A stretch of DNA of 64,000 nucleotides from Otatea glauca. Lineage: Eukaryota > Streptophyta > Magnoliopsida > Poales > Poaceae. A program made the translations under genes and the position numbers. The number at the start of each line of letters is the position of its first letter. Position 1 is the stretch's first letter. The stretch is from the NCBI GenBank assembly GCA_036346275.1, contig CM070727.1:5075760-5139759 (forward strand), read 5' to 3'. The notes below the pieces were generated by a model that made no database searches, was not told the origin of the DNA, and saw only the letters and a list, made by a program, of their open reading frames with translations. Shown in pieces: positions 44,501 through 56,017 of this stretch.

Positions 44501-46982
44501 CTTTGTTCATTTGTCCCAAACAAAAAAAATGCTATTTATTGTTCTCTACTTTGATATTCATTTGATCTGAAAAGTCAAATAACCCATGTCAATGTCATCT
44601 TCCACTAGTTGTAAATGTTTCACTGGCACTCTAGCAATGGAATAAGCCATGTTGTTAGTAAAATCAAGTCAAATGGCAAACTTATGATGGTAGAAACAGA
44701 AATAAGTAATTATGGCAACACCACAATTGCTTATGTAACTTGTTTGACAAAAGTCATTGTTGTGAACTACGCAAATACTTGTAATGCTCTGATGAAATAA
44801 CTGTTTTTGCTAACCAAGTGTTGCATAAATTTCAAAGATCTTAGGTAACACATTTACAGTGCAAGACTTGATCCATGTATTTTGTGTAGCATGCTTGTGT
44901 TTTAGAGTTTCAAGCTAGAAATCTGCAATGGAGATACCTATGCAACAACTCATACTTACACTATAACAATGCTAAGGAATTGGCAAATTTGAGAGAATGT
45001 ATCGCTTTTCATAGTTATAAAAGCCTGACATCCATGGTTAGTGGCATCACAGTCAAATTTTGCAAGGAAAGATGTGCACATGGACTTTCAGAAGATTAAT
45101 GAATTTCGTACTGAACTAAGAAACTAGGATCAAGACATCTGTTGGATCAAGACATCGAGTCAACAGATGTTTTAATTGTCCCCAAACAAATTAGAATTGG
45201 TGTCATATACACTATCGTTCACTGACATCTGCATCAGATGCATTTAGTAGGTTATCATACCATGTGCTGAGATTCTTTGTCTTTAATCAGTCATTCTGGT
45301 TCAATATCCCTATACTTGTCTCTTTTTTACATTTTAAGGTGACATTGCAGTTGATAAGGGTAAAGATTACGTAGTAGTAACATAAGGCCTTATGATTGAT
45401 CTATTGAAGACTAAACCATACAGAATCATGTTAAATACACATACCTGTGAATCAAATGCAAAGCACCTCAGAGAGAGGGGGATGGCCCCACTCTAATATG
45501 TGACTGCACGTATTTTTTATGCAGGTTAAGCAGTTGGACGGTTGTTATCTACCCAACAGTTCCTCAGGTTGAGTATCTGACAATCTGATATCATGTAACT
45601 TTCTGTGGGCCCCACTTAATCACATTAGTCAGTTTGGGGAGACTTCAACTGGAAATCAAGTAGATGGAAAGCTGTTACCTGCTTCACTGCTTGACAATAT
45701 ACAGCACTTGACCAATGGTTTCTTCTGTGTGGGCCCACAGAAATAGAAGATACAGCTATATGCAAAATCTGTGAGCCATCCTTCAAACTTTTCAAACATG
45801 GGAACTTCCATTCCAAGTGAAAACAAAATACTAGAGTGAGCCTAGTGTGTAGAGGAAACAAAAGTATTTCGAAGTGAAAACACAATACCAAAGAAGCTGC
45901 CTACTACAACTCACTAGTACATCTTAGAACGAGCAAACAAACATAGTTATGGCTGTCACAGAACATTAGTACCATGTTCCCATAAAAAAAGCACTAGTTT
46001 GTGAGTTTAACACATTATCTGTAAAAAAATAGCATGCCAGACTTCTTTGGAACCAGGCAGCATTATTGGAGTTACAAGAATACCTTCAGTAATGCATGCA
46101 CACTATATTAGCCCAATCCCCTCGTCTAGCTTACCCAGTTTTGTTTAGCTTGGGCTAGCAGATAAACACACTTCTCTACTAATCCATCAAGATCGCAAGT
46201 GCATTTTAAGTTGTAAACAGAATTTTTAAGTGAATTTTGAACAAAATAAACAGAAGTAGCATATCATACTAGAATTCATGCATTTACTAATTGTGACTCA
46301 CATATGATGGTAGGCACTACAAATGATCTACCTCCCTTTTTCTGTCTGCTCACTAAAGGGAACATTCCACTTGTACATAATCTATTCTCAACTTTGATAT
46401 TTACTTTTATGTTTGGACACTATGAAGGTTATGTAGTAAATGCTATTGGTAGCGGTACTTATATTTGCAGTGACCAATACAATAACTAATCTTGTAGTTA
46501 GTAAAGGATCACCGTGGTCCATCATAGACATACCATAAGTTCTAATTTTCATTTAAAAGATAAAAATTGTATATTCATTGAATTTACAGCGCGTAGCAAA
46601 GGAGGTGAGGGGATGGGCAATAATGTCACCGGACAACAGGAAATATCTATATCACAATGTCTCCAAAACAGTAGAACAGTCTGTAATGTGAAGTGGTGAA
46701 TACAAACCTTAACCTTGTATCACAGCAAAGCAAGTCTAATAAGGAATACACACTGTTTCAGGCAATGAAATAGTTCCGTACGAAGGCCCACGGCCACCAG
46801 CCGGAATTCATCGGATTGTTTTTGTGCTATTCAAACAGGAAGCACGGCAAACAGTTCATGCGCCAGGATGGCGGCAAAATTTCAACATCAGAGACTTCTC
46901 AGCATTTTACAACCTTGGACCACCAGCTGCTGCATTATACTTCAACTGCCAAAAGGAGAGTGGTGTTGGTGGCAGAAGGTAG
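41543..46982 (+). CDS. FT/TFL1-family (PEBP) protein, FT-like type; four exons, 173 aa
   Basis: Exons 41543-41740 (198), 42980-43041 (62), 44338-44378 (41) and 46762-46982 (221), all GT-AG, summing to 522 nt in frame. Exon sizes 62, 41 and 221 match the conserved FT gene structure. FT proteins are mobile flowering signals binding bZIP partners. Seen: MSRGRDPLALSQVIGDVLDP start, MVDPDAPSPS, REYLHW (Tyr84, at the FT-diagnostic Tyr85 position; TFL1 has His), GPRPPAGIHR, APGWRQNF with Gln139 (FT Gln140), YNLG and C-terminal GVGGRR. Odd: His133 replaces the family's usual Tyr134 (TVHAPGW). All PEBP motifs are present and no stop interrupts, so the gene is probably functional. Whether it promotes flowering or has another role cannot be told. 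Introns of 1.2, 1.3 and 2.4 kb may hold regulation. Confidence 0.93.
42323..42392. repeat. 35-bp tandem duplication in intron 1 of the FT-like gene
   Basis: Two copies of TTGGAGTGTGWAGCTCTATT plus GTATTAAAGTTCGC, differing at one or two bases. Confidence 0.9.
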
Positions 46983-49320
46983 GAAGATAGGAAAGTTCAT
47001 ATTTTACTTAAGAGTAATAACATCATAGATATTTAAATACTCACAAAATCACACAGAAGCCAGGAGGGAATTCTCTCAGGATAGAACTCATGACATCGTA
47101 GTTGAAAAGTAGTAGACTCAAGACATATAATTGGCTCATTAACATCTAATCTAACACAAACATGAGGTTTACAAGGTGCTATAGAGAGTGTATTCTGAGG
47201 ATTGCTAAAGCGACGACATCAACACATATATTTAGACGGGGAAGATATTAAATCTAAAAATATATACGTTTCTTCCCTGAAGACAGTGAATAGAATTTGA
47301 GCTTAATTTCCTTATCTTGGTATAATAGACATTTTTAGGATGGAAGCGTGCTTTTTTAAGCCTCTGCAGGGCTAATAGGAAAGAACTATGCTAAGTTCAC
47401 ATTTATAACATTAATTAGGGTATGACCTCTTTATTTATGAAAAAATAGGCTCTTTCTCATCCTTGTATAATGAACAATTGTTCTTACTACTTTACACTAC
47501 TGTTGTTTCAAGAAACAAGGAATATAATAGAACAGTACAAAGAAGAATAGTCTAATATACCCTCTACATATATGCAAGAGACACACATAAATTCACTAAC
47601 AATGCCAATAAAACAAGAATCCCCTCCCTCTCTTCACTCTCTTCTACATTGATAAGAGAAATCAAGCATGTTATTTCTAGGAGAATAATTTTTCATTTAT
47701 CAGTGTGTAACAGTTTTTTTTATCAATAGGTTTCAAGGACCAAGCTGAAGGATGGATGCATAAAATCTCTTAGACAATACCATCCACAATATAGAAATTC
47801 TAATCTACACAAAGCAGTGGACAACCTATATAATGTCAGTTGACAATCAAGTAGTCCATTAATTGACATATCACATGAATCAAACTAGCATTTTGAGTTC
47901 TTTATATGTCACCTATGAACTACCTCAAGAAAAATATTATGATGTTCGTATTAGCAATTATGAAAAAAGGCGTGATCATTCAGTTGCTAACACTGATTTT
48001 CTTCTTTTGATGAGTATGGATGCAAAACAGAGCCCTACAACATTCCTAAGTCATTTTAACACTAACTTATTGTGGACAAGTTTTTTTTTACGGGACAAGA
48101 AAATCAGGGTTAAATTTGTTTACAATGGCATATATCACCATGGAAACCTTAAAGCAAGCTAAAAGGAAAATAATTATCTTGCCTGAATTAAAAGAGAGTG
48201 AAGGGAACAAAGGCATATCAAGATAAGACGAATCAAAAGGAAACCCAAAGGTGAAGAACCACCATAATAGATAACCTGTAGAAATACAGCTATGTCTACA
48301 CATGGATATATGTAATACATAAAGAGTGAAAAATGGTAAAAAAATATTTTTTAGAACAAAAAATGATAATTTGCTCTAGAACAAAATAATGCAAGTAGCA
48401 AGTATTTGATGAACAATGAATTGGAGGACGATTGTAAATTACAGAACAGACATGGTTGAAATAATATTCCATGATGGTATTTCGGTATAGTCCAAACTAG
48501 ACAGCTCGAGCTCACTATGACCACACAGAGAAACAACATGAATAAAGGAAGCAAAGCATTCACATCGAGACGGTGAACATCAAATGATGCATCTATGGAA
48601 TTTAAGCGCGGGTCAACGAATTACACTTTCAAAGTGCACGTGTTTGATATCAACCATGTGCTCATCATTCGGCATTGAGGCAATATGAAAATTACCAGTA
48701 CCAATACCAATCATGCCTAAACAATCGCATAACCTCACGGAAGTAAGAGCAGTGGCCAATCCATAATGAAAACGATTGGGTGACACCATACAGATGACCA
48801 CGTATACAATTGTCAAGCAACGTTGTATTAAGTAGTATTTTGTGTATATTTTTAGCAACAACAATTCCATATGACCGATGACAATCGACGATGATAAAGA
48901 ACTAACGAAGTAGTGATGAAAGTCCTCACCAAAATGAGACCCATTGGAAGCGTTGGTTAATTGCAGCAAAGTGAACCAATGAAGGATAAAGGACCAAAAC
49001 AAGGACAAAAGATGCTTGGCATCGGCAAAATACAACATCCAACCTAAACAGCCTACAAAAAGGAGAACAAATGACCTAGCAAAATTTTCAAGTAAAAGGA
49101 TAGTAGAATGATCAAAATAAATTTAAAGGTATTAAATTTTTATAATTTGTTTCTACGACTTCTCAAGTTCTCTATAAACATAAAAGACGCAATAAGATAT
49201 CAAAGTACTACCGGAGCATCAAACATACACCATAATTCAATCAGTGCATATTGGGTACAACATGGTATCACAGGTGGATCGACATGTTACTACTTGCAGT
49301 TTTGCCTCTAATTTGGAAAT
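46983..49320. other. Intergenic, AT-rich, no recognised genes
   Basis: Downstream of the FT-like gene. A minus frame at 48613-49038 (141 codons) has no motif or family resemblance and is not believed. No transposon termini paired. Confidence 0.4.
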
Positions 49321-50217
49321 TGTCAAATGCCAAGCAAAATTAAAACCCTAACCCTACGGGAACTTGACAAAAATCAACCATAGATCATTAAATGAAACCG
49401 TGCCTCGCAAATTCAGTTCATATATTTGAGAGAAACCGGTAGAACTAAGAGAAAACTAGAACAAAACAAAGACACCCTATGCCAATCCTCCACTCGGGTC
49501 TTGCACTGTTGGGCGCTTTTGCTGCTACAAATGGCTGAACGGGACCTACGGGCTGTGGCGACCAGGCGGCAGGAATCCTGCGACGACCTCACTCTCCGGC
49601 GAAGGGCGGCTGAGGGAGCGGCGCCCCGTCGTCGTCCTTGACTGCCTGACTCGCTGCCGCAGGGTGGTGTTCCTGTCTGCGTTTGCGCGCTTAGCCTGTG
49701 GGCTGGAGCTTTGTTTGGATGGGCATGGGTGGGCTGGACAGGGATTCGGTGCAGTTGAATGGAGACTGCCAAGTTTTCGATCCCTACTCAACCATCCGAT
49801 CGGAAGCGGCGTGAGAGATTTTCTCTTGGTACCGCAGCAAAACATTGTAGCAATAGCAATTTTTACTGTAGCAACCGGTTATCCCAAATCTCAGTCGTCC
49901 GTTCGCTCGATCCAACGGTTGGATGGAGTGAGGACTGCAAACTTGCAGTTCTCACTCAAACTGCACCTTATCCCTCTCTAGGTGGGGTGGGGTGGGGTGG
50001 TTTCCTAGTGTGTCAAAAATGTCGCGCTTTATGGCCACATGCCTTGTCCACGTCTCTCTTCTCTCGGCGAATGAATAGCATATTTGACCCGTACCCTTTT
50101 TATTCAAAAATAACTTTTCAAAAAAAATTACAAAAATAACCCCTCTCCGTGCTACGTACCAAGCGAATAATCCCACGATACTTTAGTACGGAATTGCTAG
50201 CAGGAATTTGATTTGCT
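49321..50217. other. GC-richer intergenic block with a G-run motif
   Basis: Overlapping open frames on both strands at about 49413-49845 reflect base composition, with no family match. 49981-50000 is GGTGGGGTGGGGTGGGGTGG, which can form a G-quadruplex on the + strand. Confidence 0.45.
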
Positions 50218-50428
50218 GCGGAATGGGGGTGTGGAAAGTCGACATGCGCGGAACCCACCGGTGGCAGTGCAATTGCGGCAGAATGGGAGCGCGGAATGCA
50301 ATTTCCGTGGAACGGGTGCGCGGAAAATGCAATTTCCGCAGGATGAGGGGATGCCATTTGGATTTTTCGCGATGGGGCGTGCGGCAATTGGATTTACCGT
50401 GGTATGGTGGTTCGGCAAATTTCACGCT
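50218..50428 (+). repeat. 30-bp minisatellite, about seven degenerate units
   Basis: Units of 29-31 bp start GCGGAA / GCAGAA / GTGGAA and end GCAATTTCC or a variant, e.g. at about 50218, 50248, 50278, 50307, 50338, 50369 and 50399. Because the period is close to a multiple of three, several frames are open on both strands; these are not genes. Confidence 0.8.
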
Positions 50429-50527
50429 TTTCCTACGCGGAATAGGGTTATTTCTAAAAAAATCACAAAGACGAACTCTACGAAGAACTTTAGAAGGCTA
50501 TAACAGTGAACAGTTCTCTCTCGACTT

Positions 50528-50664
50528 CATTCCCAAATGAGAATACCATATGCGGCCTATTTCACTCTGATCTTGTATAGGAACATGATCACGTTGTTCC
50601 TGTTCCTGAACAAGACCACAGTAAAAATAGGCCGCCTATGATATTCTCATTCGAGATGAGAATG
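50528..50664. repeat. Foldback (inverted repeat) element
   Basis: The left arm 50528-50585 (AATGAGAATACCATATGCGG, CCTATTTCACTCTGATCTTG) is the reverse complement, with few mismatches, of the right arm 50601-50664. The loop is about 15 bp. Weaker arm similarity extends outward to about 50500 and 50710. A transcript would form a hairpin with a stem near 58 bp. No coding. Type unresolved: MITE or small-RNA hairpin source. Confidence 0.75.
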
Positions 50665-50949
50665 AAATGGAAGATAAATCAGAGTAGAACAACTTTTAGG
50701 ATGAACTGTTAATGTAATTGGATTTTGCCTTGAAATACATCAATATTAAAATAAGAAAGGTGATGAAAGTGTTACAAATGTTCATATTTTAAGACACTCC
50801 TCATCAGATAAGCTGTTGCTTTCATGCATCTAGGATGTTTTAATATTCAATTGCAAAATCTATAACTAGTTGTGTCTTGTAAATGTCATTGTAAAAATAT
50901 CCAAGAAGAAAAAAATTTCGAACAACAGATACTAATCATGAAATTCTGT

Positions 50950-51140
50950 CAAGAGAGTTAAAAGAAAAAATATATAACAAACGGTTTTATTTAAAAACCG
51001 TCTGTGATAACTCATATCATAGACGATTCTAGCTGAAAACTGTCTATGATGTGTATCTGTGATATATGTCGTATTATCACTAACAAATGATACAAACGGC
51101 CCAAAAACTGTATTCAATAGTCGTCTTCTGTGTAGTAGCG
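50950..51140 (-). mobile_element. CACTA-type transposon terminal fragment
   Basis: The right end TTCTGTGTAGTAGCG is, on the minus strand, CGCTACTACACAGAA, one base from the CACTACTACA terminus of CACTA elements. Subterminal repeats of the type GTCTATGAT / ATCATAGAC and AACGGTTTT / AAACCGTCT lie inside, as is typical. The opposite terminus was not found, so this is a fragment. It ends about 335 bp before the SLC35F-like start codon. Confidence 0.55.
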
Positions 51141-51474
51141 AAGGAAAATAATTTCAAAGGTGAAAAAACATAGATAAATAAAACTGCAGATATTCTGCCT
51201 ATACGGCTGTACAATGTCAATGAGCTCCAGCGAAATGATCCGAGTAATTAGCCTGCACCCGCCGGATTAGCGCTAAAAGCGGCGGCAGGGCCCCCACAAA
51301 GCAGCGACGCTAACGGGGTCGTATATATAACAGCTAGAAATAAAATCTTTGTTTTTTTACGCCATTAGTTTGTTTGGCTTCGCGTTGTGTACGACCCGCC
51401 GGCAGACGACGGCGACGTTGGTGTCTAGGAGCACGAAGGAAACCTTCAAGGGGAAAAGAAAGAGGAGAGAAGCA

Positions 51475-54400
51475 ATGGCGCCGGCGGCGGGGCGGTTGCG
51501 ACGGGAGGTGTTCGTGGGGCTCGCACTCGGCCAGTTCGTCTCGCTGCTCATCACCTCCACAGGCTTCTCCTCCTCCGAGCTCGCTCGCCGAGGTACGCAG
51601 CACCGTCTACTGCTCACCTATGTGACGATGGTATATGATGTCTCTCCTTAGTGTACCATTCTTAATTTTGTGGACCTCCAAAGTAATTAGTGCTGCAAAT
51701 ACTGGATTTTGGTATCGCTCTGAACATAAATAGAAGGGTTCTTGATGAGTTGTGGTTTCAATTTTGCTGTGTGTTTTAGTTCAGAAGGTGTTACATGCTT
51801 GGCTTAGACACCGGCATTTGAATTTTGTAGCTTAAAATGCCAAGTTTGCATTTTTATTTTCTTTTTTTGAAAAAAAAAACATTGGAAGGCATACCATGTT
51901 CAGATGACGGATGATTGTGATTTTTGAATTGAGGGTTACAAAATTGTTATGATGAGATTCAAACCTGAGGTTTGTTTTCAGGTGTCAATGTGCCAACATC
52001 GCAGTCTCTGCTGAATTACATCCTTCTTGCACTTGTTTACGGAGGAACGTTGATCTACAAAAGGCAACAGCTGACGGTATGTTTTTTAGACCCACCTGAC
52101 CGTATGTTTCTGTACTGCCTTTTGCTTTCAAAAAAAAATGTTTGAATGCTACTTTGGTTGAAAGTTTGATCTTGGGAAATGGTGAGTAGTCATAACTTGT
52201 TTTTCAGCTCTTGTGCTAGCTCTGGTGGAATTTTACAGCAGAATGAAAAATGACTGAGATCAGCGAAGTGTTTAAAAATCTCATAAGTTGTGAATTTCTT
52301 CTGGAGATACTGTTAGTGAACTGTGTAAAAATCTCATAACTTGTGAATTTCTTCTGGGGATACTATTTTGAGTTTGAACACATGAGAATAGTCATTTTTA
52401 TTTGAAGTCCTGCTTGGATCAAAGGTTGAGATGCTATTTCGGGGTTTCAGTGCATGCCCGACCTTTAGATTATTCCCATGGACCAGTAGTTTCGGATGTA
52501 CTGTTTCTCTTCTTGTATGATTGATGCGTGTACATTGCATGTTTAACGTATCTTATCCCCCTAACCAGGACAGATGAATAGCGCCTTTATGTTAGGAAAG
52601 GATATTTATGCTTATTCTGATTCTGTTCTTCACAAGTTGCTCAGGCTGTTTGATTGTCACCACATTGTTTTATGTGGCGATGCAGCAATGTGAATCTATC
52701 AGCAGGAAGACTGAAATGTTTTTCACTTTCTGTTTTTGCAGATTAAATGGTACTACTACTTGATCCTTGGCATAGTTGATGTGGAGGCTAACTACATCGG
52801 TATGTAGCTACCATTGGAGAAAAGAATGTGATCTCACTGGAATTTGAGTTTCTTTCGTTTCTTGTTTAGATGCTAAATTTGACCTTTTTTGTTCACACAG
52901 TTGTGAAGGCTTATCAGTATACATCCTTGACGAGTGTGATGCTCCTAGACTGCTGGTCGATTCCATGTGTCATTGTCCTCACTTGGATCTTCTTGAAGAC
53001 AGAGTATGGTTTGAGGAAGTTCATTGGTGTTGGAGTGTGTGTGGCTGGCCTTATATTGGTTGTGTTCTCTGATGCACATGCCTCTGATCGAGCAAGTAAG
53101 AGCATTCCTATGAAAGTCGCCACACAGTTAAACTTCTGTACACCTATGTATACTTATGTCATTATCTGTTCAATGTCTATTCTAAGTTTCAATTTGGTGC
53201 TGTACTACTCAGTTTCGTGTGGTTTAAATGCTACATATACTCGATTCTCCGGACACCAAGCTCTGCTGGAACATGGCAAATAGATAAAAACTGCTGAATT
53301 TTGCACATGTCAGAAGCATAACATGTAAATGATTTTCGCCTTACACTTTGGAATGTCTTGCAGAAGGACCCAACCCCTTGAAAGGTGATTTGTTTGTCAT
53401 TGCTGGGTCCATGCTTTATGCCGTCAGTAATGTTACCGAGGTAACAAGCAACTACACTTTGCTCTGATTAATGAGAAGTTGAGAACTTCGTTTTTCTTTA
53501 GCCTGCTTATTATCTGGACCTGATCCTTGTTAGCAGCAGCTTGAATTATTATTGCTACTGTTTTTCCTGTGCTGATGAGATGAGTATGCGTGTTCTTTAA
53601 GACATGATTGTCATTGTTGTAATTTTAGCCTTATTGTCTCATTTCCTTGGCCATAAAATAGAAGTACAAATATGAAAAACTTTACAGAATTTTGGCAACA
53701 ACATTTTCAGGAGTATTTTGTCAAGAAAAGCAACAGAATCGAGGTGATGGCAATGTTAGGTGTTTTTGGAGCAATTATAAGTGGTATACAAATGTATCCT
53801 TTAGCTTAATGCAATAATAACTGATTAATTGTAGTTTGTTCGAATAATTTCTACTTCATCATTTTTACTTGTCAAGCAAAAGAGGCAAATAAGATTCTGT
53901 CAAAGATTTGATATCTATTGGCAGTTTTTTTTTAAGAACATGCTTGGCAGATTTTCAGTAGCTCACATTTATACTAATATAATTAAGCAATATCGACAAG
54001 CACTTTGTAATTGGTTCTTCTTGACAAGGAGGCTAAATCTGTATGTTAAAACAGGTCCACAATTTTGAAGCATTCGTGATTAGTGGTTAGATCAAAACAA
54101 GGAACTAATGAAACTGGAACATTGTTTACCAAGACACCTAACTATAGTTGCTTTACACTTCGTATTACATCATTTGTATTTGGAATAGCAAGAAAATACA
54201 CTCCCACATTCCATTTCCTTGACATTGCTACAGAAGCATACTTGAGCGTCAGGAACTTAGATCAACCCACTGGAATGCGGGAGCGGTGAGTCTCCCTCCC
54301 TCCCTGCGCTTCAGGCAATTTGATTCATGGTCCTTAACTTGTGGTTGATAAATTAAAACTTATGTCCCAGGTTGTTTCAATTCACCTGCCCAAGCTCTAA

Positions 54401-55132
54401 CAAACATAAAGCACACTCTTAGAGACACACCTTGGTGATCATGGTTTTTTATGACTCTGGCCTCGCTTTATTTTTTCCCAGATTCTTTCTTTCATTGGAT
54501 TTGCGCTAGCAATGTTCTTGTTCTACTCGACAGTGCCTATTATCCTGAAGGTAAAGACCATCACTCTTGTGAGCAAACTCATGATTGTCCTGGAATATTT
54601 TGCAGAATTTTAGACTGTATTTCATTATTTCAGATATGCGGGGCAACCATGCTGAACCTCTCACTTCTGACCTCGGACATGTGGGCCGTTCTAATCCGTA
54701 TCTTTGCTTACCATGAGAAGGTCTGTGCACACCAATTCCTTTCTCAGCTCATAGCAGTTGTCACTCTTAAATTGAGCTGATGGAAGCAAACTTTGAGCGT
54801 CTGCAGGTTGATTGGATGTACTTCGTTGCTTTCGCCGGCACGGCAGCTGGCCTCATCATCTACTCATACAAGTACTGTGTCTTTCCAGTTGCTGTTGTCT
54901 CTGAACATGCATAATAGGCATAGCTATCTACTGCACAATTGTCACCACTTACCAATGGGGATCTATTGCAAGCAGGGGCTCCAAGGAGGCTGCCGAGGAC
55001 ACGGCACAGGTTGCCGGGGCAATGGACGAGGAGGCTGCGATGGAGAACCGTGAGGCCCGAGTTCCCGGCGCCGGAGACGATGGGCCAGTCTCCAACAAGG
55101 AGCTTTCATCGCCCGCTACCACCTCAAGGTAG
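51475..55132 (+). CDS. SLC35F1/F2-like (DMT/EamA superfamily) membrane transporter; eleven exons, 351 aa
   Basis: Exons: 51475-51592, 51982-52076, 52742-52799, 52901-53095, 53364-53440, 53711-53793, 54234-54285, 54482-54550, 54634-54720, 54807-54871 and 54976-55132. All have GT-AG borders and total 1056 nt, keeping one frame. The family (solute carrier 35F, drug/metabolite transporter fold with about ten membrane helices) moves small solutes across endomembranes; the plant substrate is not established. Seen: FVGLALGQFVSLLITSTGFS at the N terminus, LLNYILLALVYGGTLIYKR, the signature AYQYTSLTSVMLLDCWSIP, VGVCVAGLILVVFSDAHASD, GDLFVIAGSMLYAVSNV, LLTSDMWAVLIRIFAYHEKV and VAFAGTAAGLIIYSYK. The C-terminal tail is hydrophilic and Glu-rich. 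The ATG chosen is the first in a GC-rich leader and gives the family's usual length. No damage seen. Confidence 0.93.
52268..52370. repeat. Tandem duplication in intron 2 of the SLC35F-like gene
   Basis: Two units about 53-56 bp long share AAAAATCTCATAA(G/C)TTGTG and AATTTCTTCTGG(A/G)GATACT. Confidence 0.85.
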
Positions 55133-55285
55133 TAGGCAATTGTCGGCTGCAAACTTAGAATGTGACTGAACTTTTATACAGTGGTAATTGGTATAGACGG
55201 CTAAACAAGGCTTTTGTGTGAAGCTTGTATCTTTTTTTTACCGTCAGATCTGCAATATAGGATTCTGAGTTGACATAGGTCCATT

Positions 55286-55375
55286 GCATAACGTCTAAGT
55301 ATACGTGTATCCTGATTCATTCTATTATTTGCATAACGTCTAAGTATACGTAAATCCTGATTCATCCTATTATTG
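55286..55375. repeat. 45-bp tandem duplication downstream of the SLC35F-like gene
   Basis: Two adjacent copies of GCATAACGTCTAAGTATACG followed by TRWATCCTGATTCATYCTAT. It lies about 150 bp after the stop codon, likely within or near the 3' UTR. Confidence 0.9.
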
Positions 55376-56017
55376 TTTTGTAAACATGGAGTAATAGTGA
55401 TATTGGTTGAGGTTTAAGGAGCTACATATGTTATTAACTTATTATTGCTCATGCTACTCAACTTCGTGTGTGGCTGATTAAGGAGTTGAAAATGACAGTG
55501 TTTCAGAGCTTTGTATGGAGGATATGTTGTACATAGTGACAATGTGTTGGAATATCAGGTTTTCAGAAATCATTCCAGAGTTGTACCAAATGAAGGAACT
55601 CTTTTCTTCATGTGTCAACCCAGGAATTGTGACAGAGACTTCGGCATGGAATACCGGAATAGAACCATCAAAGGAACTTGCAAGTCCAAGCACCACCATA
55701 AGGATTACACAACGCGATTGACACACATCCAGTGATGGGAATTCCAGAAAGTAACAGAGCAAACATCCGCCGAACACTAAGGCACTTGTTAACAAACCAT
55801 TACTTCACGGTTCTATCTGTTTTTCCTAAAAAAAAGATCTATGAAAAAAATATTATTGTAACAAGTACAAGTCACTCACCAAAACTGCGTTACTAACAGT
55901 ATCAGAAATAATGAAATGTCTTTCTGCCTTGCTACAGTACCCAGAAGCAACTTATTCTTAGGAACAGAAAGGTGATCCTTCAAACTGGTCATAAAATATA
56001 GATAATTGAGGTTGACC
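55376..56017. other. Intergenic, no recognised genes
   Basis: AT-rich. Short frames at 55478-55795 lack any family resemblance. The interval ends at the candidate 3' exon below. Confidence 0.4.

Noticed and set aside
48613..49038. 141-codon minus-strand frame
   Set aside because: No start context, motif, splice support or family resemblance. AT-rich intergenic DNA gives such frames by chance.
49413..49845. Overlapping GC-rich frames upstream of the minisatellite
   Set aside because: Open on both strands with no recognisable protein.
50183..50540. Several 70-110 codon frames on both strands
   Set aside because: Created by the 30-bp minisatellite, whose period is close to a multiple of three.
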